In this document: positions 53,736 to 63,746 of the stretch, piece after piece | How the letters are laid out: every line of letters starts with the position of its first letter | Position numbering within the stretch: the first letter of the stretch is position 1 | From: Hyaloraphidium curvatum | Lineage: Eukaryota; Monoblepharomycota; Hyaloraphidiomycetes; Hyaloraphidiales; Hyaloraphidiaceae | Direction: 5' to 3' | Length of the DNA stretch: 64,000 nt | Assembly: GCA_025558095.1 (NCBI GenBank) | Contig: JAIVFI010000045.1 | Coordinates: forward strand, 142,728 to 206,727 | Translations under genes and position numbers: made by a program | The notes under the pieces: model-generated | What the model was told of the DNA's origin: nothing | What the model saw: only the letters and a program-made list of their open reading frames with translations | Databases searched by the model: none

Positions 53736-54699
53736 CTATGAGCTCTCCTGCGCTTCCCAGTGCTCACGCGTGTACGTCTTGGGCCTCTTCTTGTAGACGA
53801 GAAGCCAGAGAGCAATGACGAGCAAGTTGCGCGCAGAGTTGACGTCCCGAGCCCAAAACCGTCCACAACACCAGTCTGTTTCGCTTTGGCAGACTTGGAG
53901 GCCGTGAGCTTTCTTCGGGGTATCGTCGTGCTGGTGCTTCACTGCCACCAGCGTCCGTGTCACGTGTCTGAAAGATTTCGAGCAATACTGGCTCGAATAA
54001 TCCTCTCCCACGTCGACGAAGAACTGATTGTTGTCCGGTTGGAGGAACCGAACCAGGGAACGGCGCCCTTTGCGCACAGATACCGGAAGGCAGCCACGCA
54101 TCGTAGGTCGGAAGGTTGCGGCACCAAACGCCACGATTGCCGGCTTGTCTGTTCCCTCGGCCAAGCACTAGCGCCGGAACCTTCTTGGCGTAGTAGACCT
54201 GCTGAGCAATGTACGCCTGCCAGCGCCGGTGTGCCACAGCGTCGGAGAGCGTCACTTCCCACACACGGTCCAGGATGGCAAACACCCGGCCTAAGTGGTT
54301 CGCAAGTGCCTCCTGGTTGAGCGTCTTAGGCGTTCCAATGTCCGTGAACGCCGCGCGGCTGCCGAGTGCCTCCTCCAGCCTAGCCGTTGTCTCCTCAGCC
54401 TGTCGACGTGCCTTGGTGTGTTTGCGCACGTTGTTGGCCGAGATGCTGAACGAGTCCAACTTGCCCATCCCTTCCAGCGGATGGTTGCCGTTTGCAAGCC
54501 GGTCCTCCTTCCGTAGCTCGCCAAGGGTAGCTCGCACCCCGGTCATCGGGCGCTTGACACCCGGATCGATGGAGACCACGATCGTTTCGTCCGGCATGTG
54601 TTCAAAGGCATTCCGAAGTGCCTCCGAGATCTTGTCCACGTCTCCCACCCACGCACCCGTGCCGGTGCGTTTGGCCTTGCGGTTGGGATCGGCAGCCTC
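53736..54699 (-). pseudogene. Fanzor (eukaryotic TnpB-like RNA-guided nuclease) fragment, frameshifted and 5'-truncated
   Basis: Minus strand. The first frame carries the RuvC-I motif VVSIDPGVKRPMTGV and a helical region down to KKVPALVL; a 1-nt frame change near 54165 leads to KPAIVAFGAATFRP, the RuvC-II/zinc-ribbon start FVDVGEDYSSQYCSK, and CCGRFWARDVNSARNL with the RuvC-III Asp. This order (DPG, E-D-x-S-S-x-x-C-S, RDxNxARN) is that of TnpB/Fanzor. The second zinc-ribbon pair looks incomplete (KSF where a Cys is expected). Upstream of 54700 the frame enters an LTR and continues as LTR translation to 54876, so the N-terminal domain is missing. Probably inactive. Confidence 0.78.
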
Positions 54700-55175
54700 T
54701 GCGAAGGTACAGGACGTCTGACATTCGGACAAGGGTATTTTCATTTTCGGTTCGGAGGCGTGGAGGCGTCGGTCCTCGCGATCGACTCGTGATCGACTCG
54801 CGATCGACTCGCGAGTGACTCGCGAGTCACTCGCGAGCGACTCGCGAGCGACTCGCAAGTGACTCGGCACAGCCACCCTCCTGGGATATATAAAGAGCGG
54901 GACATGTAACAGTACAATCTTGATCGCCAGTTGACTCTACGTGCTCTCCGTGTCGTTCGACCACCGTGCGGAACCCCGCCCGGCCGGATCCTCGTTCTGA
55001 GAGCCCTTGGGACGCACCCCGGGAGACATCCCGTAACCTCTTTCCCCCGGCTACAGTCAAGTATCTTCAGCGCTGTTCGCTTATTCATATTCAGGGCCTA
55101 TCCGACCCGAAGAGCCGAGCGGGATTCGCGCGCCGGGTTAGAGCTTCAGGCCCGGTTCCGACCCGGACCGTCGCA
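54700..55175 (+). repeat. Left LTR of a Ty3/gypsy element (plus orientation)
   Basis: 476 bp starting TGCGAAGG and ending CGTCGCA, followed by CTGGTCCGAC. The copy at 60410..60885 is its reverse complement; translated frames of the two copies agree throughout. It contains a degenerate 10-11-bp tandem array built from GACTCGCGAGT-like units (54781..54867), a TATA box (TATATAAAG, 54887..54895) and downstream leader sequence. In this orientation it would transcribe rightward, antisense to the adjacent pol. Confidence 0.8.
54887..54895 (+). promoter_or_regulatory. LTR TATA box, left copy
   Basis: TATATAAAG about 20 nt downstream of the GACTCGCGA tandem array in the left LTR. The identical element in the right LTR (60690..60698, minus strand) would drive gag-pol. 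Confidence 0.6.
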
Positions 55176-58100
55176 CTGGTCCGACGTCGGCTTCTTGCAC
55201 TTTGCGCAGGGCATCCCGGGATCTGACGTCGGCAAGGTCAATAGCACTGATGCCCCCGACATCGGGTAGCACCTCAAGCAGTGCCGGATGAAGGAACGCC
55301 AGGTCTCGCTCAGGCACGTCTGCCGGGTCGACCTGTGCGTTCGTCGTTGGGATCGGCAGGAGGATCTGCGTCTCCGGTGCCGCAGCCTCGGGCAGGGTCC
55401 CCGGATCGCTCCACAGGGTTCCCTCCACTGCGGCAACCGTGGCCGGGAACTCCGTGCCAGACAGCACTCGCTCCATTGATTCACAATTGACTGAGGAACC
55501 CGCAGTAGCTCGTCCCGAGTCTGACTCGGTGACTGGGGTTGACGAAGAACGGGAAGTCTGACCGAGATCACTCCCGGAGAGGAATCCGGGCGCCCGTCCC
55601 CCCCCAGAAAAAGAAGAAAAAGGCAAGGGGTCGGGAGGGTTTGGGGGCCAAAAGGCAGGGATGTCCAAGATTTCCTCGGGGTCGCCCATAGGCACGTCCT
55701 CGTCGGGCGACGGCGCCACGAGCTGACGAGACAGGAAGTCGGCGTTGGAGTTCGCTTTGCCCGAGCGATGGATGATCTGGAACCTGAAGTCCGAGAGCCG
55801 GAGGATCCAGCGCTGTAGGCGGCCCGGCTTGGAGGTCTCCAAGAGCCATTTGAGGGCGCTATGGTCGGTGACCACCTCAAACTCGTCCCCGATCAAATAC
55901 GCCCGGAAATGCTCGCATGCCCAAACAACGGCCAGGGCTTCGCGCTCCCGAGTGTCCCACTTGCGCTCGTTCGGCTGCAGAGCGCGGCTGGCGTAGGCGA
56001 TGACGTACTCCTTGCCATCGGAGTCCCGCTGGCTGAGCACCGCGCCGAGGCCGATATCGCTGGCATCCGTGAACAAGACGAAGCGCTTGGAAAAGTCGGG
56101 GCGACGGAGCACGGGCGCCGACGTAAGCCGTTCCTTTAGCATACGGAAGGCGGCCTCGCATGCGTCGTCCCAGGCCCGAGAGACCGAGACGCCGTCCTGC
56201 GTCAGGCGGGTGAGCGGGCTGGCAATGTTGGCGTAGCCGGCAATGAAGGGGCGATAGTAGTTGGAGAGGCCGAGAAACGATTGGAGCTCCTTCTTGGTCG
56301 TTGGGCGGGGGAACTGGTCCACCGCGCGGGTCTTCTCGGGGTCGACCTTGAGGCCGTCGGCGGTGACGTAATGCCCGAGGTATTTGACCTCGCGGCGGAA
56401 GAACTTGCATTTGGCCAGCTTCAGAGTCATCCCGGCCTCGCGCAGTCGGTCAAAGAGGAGCTCCAGGTGCACGAGGTGCTCGTCGACCGTCTGCGAGAAG
56501 ATAATGATGTCGTCGATGAAGACCACCAAGCAGTACCACTGGAGGCCGGCGAGGAGCTCGTCCATGATCCGAGCAAAGGTTGCAGGAGCGTTGGTAAAGC
56601 CCATGGCCATCCGCTCCCACTGGTAGAGACCGCGGTGCGTCGTGAAGGCCGTCTTTTCCTTGTCCTCGTCGGCCACCTCCACGTGCCAAAAGCCGGAGCG
56701 GATGTCGCAAACGCTCCACACCTTGGCCGCGCTGAGGAGAGCGAGAGTGTCGCTTGGGTTCTTCATCGGGTAGACGTCGCGCTTGGTGGCGGCGTTGAGC
56801 TTCCGGTAATCGATCACCAGGCGCCATTCGCCCGAGCCGTGCCCTTTTGGCACCATGATGCAGGGCGTGGCCCAGGGGCTTCGCGAGGGGACGACTACGC
56901 CCTGCACGAGCAGGTCGTCGATGATCTTGTCCATTTCCCCGCGAAGCCGGAACGGGGTCCGGTACGGCATCTGGTGGATCGGCTTGAGGTCGCCCGTGTC
57001 GATCCGGAAGCGATGGTTGCGCAGCTTGCCGATCCAAGGACCAAACACGTCCCGGTAGCGGTCGCAGAGCTTATGGAAACGAGGTTTGTCCCCCTCGCTC
57101 AGGATCGTTTGGTCCATCTTGAGCTCGATAGCCTCGACCGGAGGAGGCTCCACGCCGGGAGGCTGAGGTGGTCCAATCGATCCCGGCGAGGGCACCGCGA
57201 ACAGATCGATGGTCTCCTCGACCGTGAGCGTGGATTCGGCCGGTTCGGTGTGGGGCAGCTCGGGCTCCAGCATCGAGATCTGCGCGGGAGCCAGATACGT
57301 GGGCGGTTCCGGAGCGAGAAATCCAGGAATCCGCACGCGGAAGCGGCCGAGGTGGGTGCCCGGGCCGATCGTGACCGGTGTCGTCCCGTAGTTGCGGATG
57401 AGAATCGGCAGCCGACCGTCTCTGTCGGGCGTCGCCGACGGGATGATGAAGAGGCGATCGAACGGCGAAGTGTTCGGCGTCTCGATGACCCCTGTCAAGT
57501 CCATCTCCACGACGGTCGCCAAGGGAGTCGTCGGGGCCAGCTCAGCGGTGATCGAGACGTCCTCGTTGGGGTAGACCGTGATGGAGGTGGTTGAATGGAG
57601 CGGGGCGACCAGGTGTGATCCGAAGAGCGGTCGCGCAACAATGTGCATTGGCACGACGACCCCCTCCGGATCGTCCTTGAAATAGAGGACCGGCGTCTCC
57701 CAGTCCATCTGAACGCGTAGGGCGGAGAGCCAAGGGGTGCCGAGGATCACGTCGTCCATGAGACCGTCCATGATGGCGACGTCCATGACGCAGTGTTGAT
57801 TCCCGACCAGGATGTCCATCTTAGCAACTCCGCGGACCCACATGGTTCCGCCGGCCGCGGCCGTGCTGAGGGTGCCGAGTGTCCATGGTTTGATCGGTGG
57901 CGACGGGTGGATCCGGCAGAAGAAGGACGACCGAACCGCCACCACTGAGGCACCGGAGTCGACGAGGGCCGCGGGGGTATTCACGCCGTTGACCCATGCC
58001 GAAACGCGTGCCGCCTGATAGTGGAACTGCACTTGCGAAGTCCACGTCCAGCGATCCGGCGGAGGGGCGACCGGAGCAGGTGGCCGCGGGCGAGGCCGAG

Positions 58101-58674
58101 GGCCAGGCAGCGGTGGTCGTGCGTAGGCGGAAGGAGGAGGGGGCCTTTCGAAAGGTCCGGGAACGGCGCGGACGGTCGGGCCCTCGTGCATAGGTGCATC
58201 CGCTGATCCCGCGTCCGCATCCTGTGCCGCCGGTTCACCGTTTCCCACGACCTCGACCGAGCCGGGCGACGCCGAATCCGCTGCCGGCGGCGGGGCCAGG
58301 GTCTCGTCGATCGGCATGAGCGCCTCCCGCTGCTGACGAACGGCGGCCTGTCGAGCTGCCTCCGCCTCGAGGAAGAGGATGTACTCCGTGCCCCCGAAGG
58401 GCCAATGATGAACGTGGTCCTCCGCCGTCGGTTCATCGGTCGCGGAATCCGACAACTCCGGCGATCCGCCAGGAGATGAAGGGTCCGTGCCGTCCGGCAG
58501 CGGGGAAGTTCCAGGAAGAGGTTCCACATGTGGTTCAAGAGCTTGGATCTCTGCCCCCCTATGGCCGTGCGGCACTGAGGGCAAAGCTAGTTTTTTGGCA
58601 TCGAAGGGGTGTTGCCGAGGCGAGACTTCCAGTTGAGTGGGCGGCGGTTGGCATTCTTCTCCAACTCCCAGCAC
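55138..58674 (-). mobile_element. Ty3/gypsy pol: protease, reverse transcriptase, RNase H
   Basis: Minus-strand ORF without its own ATG, in the -1 frame relative to gag. Order: Pro-rich linker; aspartic protease (LVDSGASVVAV, about 57960); RT from VIDYRKLNAATKRDVYPM through MGFTNAPATFARIMDELL and the catalytic VVFIDDIIIF (about 56510); LGLSNYYRPFI connection; RNase H with LFTDASDIGLGAVLS, WDTREREALAVVWACEHF, VVTDHSALKWLL and NSNADFLSRQ. After RNase H the ORF runs about 180 residues and then reads into the left LTR at about 55186, so the integrase normally fused here is missing. The RT/RNase H motifs are intact. Confidence 0.9.
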
Positions 58675-60308
58675 TCGTCCTGAGCATGCCCATCCATGCC
58701 ACAGAGATGGCAGTGGCGAGGCTGGAAGCGCTTCTGGTCGCGGTACTCCGAGGTGAAGGGCCGGCGATCCTGGCGCTCCTGCTGCTGGCGGGGCCGATCG
58801 ATCGGAGGAGGCCTCGCGGGGGGGTTCGACCTGGTCTCCGCGGCCTGAACCTGATGGCGAGGCGACGGCAGCAGCTTGGTGATGAGCTCCTTGATCTCGA
58901 CGAGGTCGCTGTTCGGCCCCGAAGGCGGCAACGGCTGGCTCCGACGAGACTGGAAGGGGACGAAACGGCGCGGAGGCCGGAACGCAGACTCCCCCGGCGG
59001 TCCACCGGTGGGCCTGCGCTCTCCCTTAGGCTCCAGCAGCTTTGTGAGAGCCTGCGTATGAGCCAGCAGCACTTCCGTCGTCGCCTTGTCGGTCGCCTTG
59101 GAGGAGCCCGAAGACGAGTGCTGGCCGACCAGAGCCGGAATCTCCGAAATCGAGTTCTGGCCCAGGAAACGGATGTCGCGCGGCTGCGCAGGGCCCGATG
59201 CTTGCATGACGGTGCGCATCTTCTCGATGACCTTGGTGACGGAAGTGCGGTTGATGAGGTGATCCCCGAGGAGCTCCAGCGCCTTCCCGCGTAGCTCCGG
59301 GCGCAGTCCGTAGAGCAGGTTCTGGCCGTACACGCTGTCTTGCACTTCCCTGGTAGGAAGCTGATCGCCGCAGTGCGAGAGGAAACGCGTCTCGGCCAGG
59401 GATACGCGGGCAACGAAGGCGTCGAGGGTCTCATCGTTGGTCATCTGAATCGTGTTGTAGTGCCGGCGATAATGCATCGATGCGTCGCGGGGCTCGAAGT
59501 GGTAGCGTAGCCAGGCAAGCACATCGTTCTGGGTCACCGGAGGATAGGTGGCCGTCGCGGGATAGTCCGGAGGGCGGTTCTGCGGCGTGATGTTGTGCCA
59601 CATTGCGCGCGGCAGAGGCCCAAGGAAGACCGGGAAGACCTTGACGAGGTTGTTGATGGAGCCGAACGCCGTGAGAACCGTAGTGAGGTCGCGGAAGAAG
59701 TCTTCCGGGTCCTGCGTAGCGGGATCGAAGGGCTGAACAGAAGCAGGCAGCAGCTGAGCCGGGAGCTTGGCGGCTCCGCCCTGGCGATCCGCCTGGGGGA
59801 GGCCGGTGCTTCCATCGTTCGGCGGCTGAGCGCCAACGATGGCCCGTACGGCGTCGACGAACTGCTGCGGCTGGAGACCAGCGGCGGCAGCGTTGACAGC
59901 CGGGGCTTGCTCGCTCCGCTGACCCTGCTGCTGTGCGGCGAGCTGCTGGAGCTGCTGCGCTGCAAGCTGCTCGGCGGCGGCTTGCTGTTGAACTTGGGCA
60001 GCTGGCAACTGCTGAGCGGTCTGTTGCGCCACGAGCTGAGCGGCAAGCTGATCGGCGACGGCTTGCTGGGCGGCTTGCTGGGCGGCGAGTTGGGCGACGT
60101 CGTTGGCGGCGGCGCCGACTTGCTGGATCGCGGCCTGCGCAGCTTGGATAATCGCCTGGGCCTGCGGGTTGTTCTGCAAATCGTTAGCTTCCTGAGGCTG
60201 CTGAACCTCCTGCTGAGGGGCGGCTTCTTGAACGGGGTCCATGTTTGGCGAAGGGGAATGAACTTGGTTGACGGAATACGGTTGACAGAAAAGAGTGGCA
60301 GTCGACAA
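58587..60308 (-). mobile_element. Ty3/gypsy gag
   Basis: Minus strand, up to 573 residues; ATG 60242 (MDPVQEA) or 60308. Gln/Ala-rich N-terminal coiled region, then a capsid-like helical core (PEDFFRDLTTVLTAFGSINNL, WLRYHFEPRDASMHYRRHYN, LDAFVARVSLAETRFLSH), and a single CCHC zinc knuckle (CHLCGMDGHAQDEC) close to the stop. It overlaps pol by 88 nt. It starts just inside the right LTR, the position expected for a minus-strand element with its 5' LTR at 60410..60885. Confidence 0.88.
58590..58596 (-). promoter_or_regulatory. Putative -1 ribosomal frameshift heptamer between gag and pol
   Basis: The minus strand reads CCA AAA AAC TAG at the end of gag. A AAA AAC is a canonical X XXY YYZ slippery heptamer in the gag frame, lying immediately before the stop. 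Slipping back one base continues as AAA CTA GCT in the pol frame, which is open. A downstream stimulatory structure was not modelled. Confidence 0.65.
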
Positions 60309-60392
60309 GCGCCGGTGCCAGGCGAAGTTGTTTTTGGATTATCGAAGTCGAAACTGAAGTCGAACGAGGTGTCGAAGACCCGAGAGCAGGAT

Positions 60393-60409
60393 CACGGAGG
60401 TCGGACCAG
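60393..60409 (-). other. Candidate primer-binding site
   Basis: Directly inside the right LTR the minus strand reads TGGTCCGACCTCCGTGA after one spacer base. A TGG start is typical of tRNA-primed retroelements (complement of tRNA 3'-CCA). The tRNA was not identified. The left LTR retains only the first bases before the breakpoint. Confidence 0.45.
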
Positions 60410-60885
60410 TGCGACGGTCCGGGTCGGAACCGGGCCTGAAGCTCTAACCCGGCGCGCGAATCCCGCTCGGCTCTTCGGGTCGGATAGGCCCTGAATATGA
60501 ATAAGCGAACAGCGCTGAAGATACTTGACTGTAGCCGGGGGAAAGAGGTTACGGGATGTCTCCCGGGGTGCGTCCCAAGGGCTCTCAGAACGAGGATCCG
60601 GCCGGGCGGGGTTCCGCACGGTGGTCGAACGACACGGAGAGCACGTAGAGTCAACTGGCGATCAAGATTGTACTGTTACATGTCCCGCTCTTTATATATC
60701 CCAGGAGGGTGGCTGTGCCGAGTCACTTGCGAGTCGCTCGCGAGTCGCTCGCGAGTGACTCGCGAGTCACTCGCGAGTCGATCGCGAGTCGATCACGAGT
60801 CGATCGCGAGGACCGACGCCTCCACGCCTCCGAACCGAAAATGAAAATACCCTTGTCCGAATGTCAGACGTCCTGTACCTTCGCA
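60410..60885 (-). repeat. Right LTR (5' LTR of the gag-pol), minus orientation
   Basis: Reverse complement of the left LTR at 54700..55175, with the same ends, tandem array (about 60718..60804) and TATA box (60690..60698). In this orientation it correctly precedes gag. Outside it the sequence differs completely from that outside the left copy, and no target-site duplication is visible. Confidence 0.8.
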
Positions 60886-61027
60886 CGCCCCCACCCAAAA
60901 GAAGGCGCCGCCCTCGGCGCCACGAAATCGAAGATCCTCCGCGGAGTGACGTCATGCTTGCAGTAGAAGATGTTGAAGGCCGAGGTGGAGACAACAGATG
61001 TTGGAGAGTGTAGGGCCGAAGGGTGGC

Positions 61028-62030
61028 TTAGGCGTCCTCAAAGTCGACGTCGGCGTCCGCCTCGTCGTCGCTCGGCGGCGGGGCGCGGAGCCGGCGGGTA
61101 AAGCCGAGAGCGAAGGCGGCATGCACGGCTGAGCCGTCCGCGGCCGAGGGGGTGTAGACCGGGGGCATGGTCGACTTGTAGGGAGCGGCCGGGATGTCGT
61201 CGTACAGGGCGGCCAAGAGGCCGTCGTCCTGCGAGACGATGGAGGAGGCGTCGCTGCTGGACACGCTCTCGGGGCGAGGAGCTGGAGGTTGCATATCCCC
61301 AGCCTCATCGTCGGAGGTGACGAGGTCCTCGTCCTTGACGCGGCCGACCGGCGTGGAGGTGACCACGGCGGGCGTCGTTTGCCCCGCCAGGGGAGCCACT
61401 TGATTGCCGAGGAAGCGACGCAGGAGGGCCCGTTGCTCGTCGGCGGTCTTGGTGAAGTGCTCGCGCTGCGCGTTCAGGCCGGCCGTGAGGAGCGTGGTGT
61501 GGTCTTGAGCTGAAAGCATGAGCTGCTTGTGCTGCTCCGACCCAAATCGCTGCAGATGGGCCGCCAGGACGCTCTTGAGGTCGGCCGCAAACTCCGCCAT
61601 GGGGCCATTGTTGTGACGGGCGAGATTGGTCTCGACGACGGTCTCGATGGTGGTTTCGAGGTTGGTCCCGGTCTGAGCAACCAGCCCGGCGAGGGAAGAG
61701 CCGAACTCCCTCAACTCCTCGATGGTAGCTTCGTCCACCAGGAGAATGCCGTTGAAGTTCTGACGTTGAGCCTCGAGCACCAACGCAAGCCGGTCGAGCT
61801 GCGTCTCGATGGCACCGAGACGAGCGTCGTCGGTCCGGCGCAAGGCGGTGACGGCGAACTCAAGTTCGCGGTGGCGGCCACTGAGGACCACCTGGAGCTC
61901 GTCACGCTGCTGGCGGATCTGGGCGTCCAGGCGGGCCTCTTGCTGCTCGAGCGTCGCCGTTACGCGGTCAAGAGCGTGCTGCTCCAGGTTGCCGACATTG
62001 ACGAGGGTGTTGAGCACCGGGTGGAGTGCG
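61028..62030 (-). CDS. Truncated coiled-coil ORF, probably element-derived
   Basis: Minus strand, stop at 61028. Coding-like text from about 62030: VTATLEQQEARLDAQIRQQ, GAIETQLDRLALVLEAQRQN, TTIETVVETNLARHNN and FAADLKSVLAAHLQRF form a long coiled coil, then an acidic/Ser-rich tail (SSSDASSIVSQDDG) ending in ADADVDFEDA. No suitable start codon exists at its N-terminal end; upstream the frame passes into the antisense of the integrase. It therefore appears cut at a junction near 62000. It may be a gag-like or accessory protein of another element. Confidence 0.5.
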
Positions 62031-63676
62031 TCGAGACCAGCGCGCTGATCCGCTTCGTGCGAGACGGGGAGCTCCCTCCCAACGTGAATCTGGCCAAATT
62101 CTGCAAGAAGTACGGCGAGCAGTACTTCCTCGCTACGGACGGCGTGCTCTGCCGGCGCGATGTACTCGCGACTGGTACCCGTCGTATCCCGGTCACCCAG
62201 CTCGTGATACCGCACGAGCTGAGGGAGGCCTACCTGCAACGTGCGCACGACGATCCCCTGAGCGGGCACGTCGGGCGACACCGGGCGTACAGCAATCTGC
62301 GGCGCCGCGTATATTGGGTCGGCATGGCGCACGACGTTCGCCGCTGGACGCGAGCCTGCCTTACATGCATGACCCGGAAGATGCCTTCGGTATCGAACCA
62401 GGGCTTACTGAAATCGGTTCCTCTCACAGGTCCCAACGAGGACATCTACATCGACTACATCGGCGAGATCAATCCGGCCACGCCCCGCGGCAACAAGTAC
62501 CTTCTCGTCGTCTACGATCCGTTCACTAAATGGGTCGCGGCGTATCCGACTCCGGACCTCTCTGGGCCGACGACGGCGAAGCTGCTCTATACGCGATGGA
62601 TTCTCGAGCACGGTCTTCCGAAGCGGATTCACCACGACAACGCCTCGAACCTGGACAACCATTACATGGAGTACCTGCTCAAGCTACTCGGCATCAACCG
62701 GGGCCTGGTCACGGTTGGGCATCCCAGGGCTTCCCTCGCGGAGCGCCCGAACCGGTGGATCATCGACGCCCTGAGCGCAGCGGTCTCCAAGAACTACCAG
62801 ACATGGGACGAGGACATCGTGGGGGTCATCTTTGCCTTCCGGACCTCCATCCACGCGACGACCGGCGAAACTCCGTTCTTTCTGATGCATGGTCGGGATG
62901 CTCGTATTCCGCTCGACCTACTTTACGACGAGACCGAGATTCGCGAGCCAGTGCACCTGCGGGCCAGCGACGAGGAGGACAAGAAGACAGAGGATGAGCG
63001 CCGGCGGACCTACGTCGTGGAGCTCGTGGCGCAGCTTCGTGCGGCCTACGACCTGGTGGCCGAGAAGATGGCCGCAGCGGCGGAGACTCGGAACGCCAAG
63101 GCCAACGCTACCCGGCTTCCGATTACCTTCCGCCCCGGCGACCTCGTGCTCATCTGGGGACCAGAACGACCGCGCAAGGGCGAGCCGGGCAAGTTCGTCT
63201 CTCGTTATCTTGGGCCCTACCGCATCGAGGAGTCAGGCCACACCGAGCTCACCTGGAAGTGTAGACACGTCTACGAGACCGACCACGTCACCACTGTGCA
63301 TGTGGACCGGCTGGCGCGCTACAAGCCTTGGGAGTCGGCCACCTTCAACGCGCGCTCGTGGAACGCACGCGCCCCGGAGCTCGCCGCCGGTGAAGAGCTC
63401 GATCTCTCGGAACCGGTGAACGAGTTCGAAGAGGAAATCGAGGTCGAGAACGCGCTTGGGAACGAGCAGGAGTACACCGTCGAGGACATCGTCGGCCACG
63501 AGGGCCAGGGTCACGGACTCAAGTTCGAGGTCAAGTGGCGGGGCTTCGCTCGCACGACCAAGCTCCCTCTGGACATGTTGCACGGCGCCATAGGGATCGT
63601 CCGCGCCTATGCCGATCGCGTTGGTCTCCAGCTCCCGACGGGTCTCCCCAGGCGCATGCGGACTCGGCGTCGCTAG
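62000..63676 (+). mobile_element. Ty3/gypsy integrase with chromodomain, separated from its pol
   Basis: Plus strand; the frame is open from 61529, but element-like text begins near 62000-62040. HHCC zinc finger (HDDPLSGHVGRHR ... CLTCMTRK), DDE core (IYIDYIGEI; RIHHDNASNLDN; HPRASLAERPNRWI), then ATTGETPFFLMHGRDARIP, the GPY/F-like FVSRYLGPYRIE, and a C-terminal chromodomain-like segment (YTVEDIVGHEG ... FEVKWRGF). Normally this is the C-terminal part of the same polyprotein as RT/RNase H; here it lies on the opposite strand beyond an LTR. No 3' LTR follows before the window ends. Confidence 0.85.
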
Positions 63677-63746
63677 TAACACCAACGACGTCTATCCGGT
63701 CACAGCACTACCATCTCTGTGCTCCGATCCCCGGCTTTTCACTGAC

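Noticed and set aside
54700-54876. N-terminus of the Fanzor ORF (VARESLASDSRV-like repeats)
   Set aside because: It is translation of the LTR tandem array, present identically in the other LTR where no Fanzor follows.
54700-60885. DNA transposon with long terminal inverted repeats
   Set aside because: The repeats have LTR features (TG..CA ends, TATA box, adjacent TGG primer-site candidate) and enclose gag, protease, RT and RNase H; no DNA-transposase is seen between them.
61529-62000. N-terminal part of the long plus-strand integrase ORF
   Set aside because: The text here mirrors the coiled-coil ORF on the other strand and has no integrase or RNase H features.
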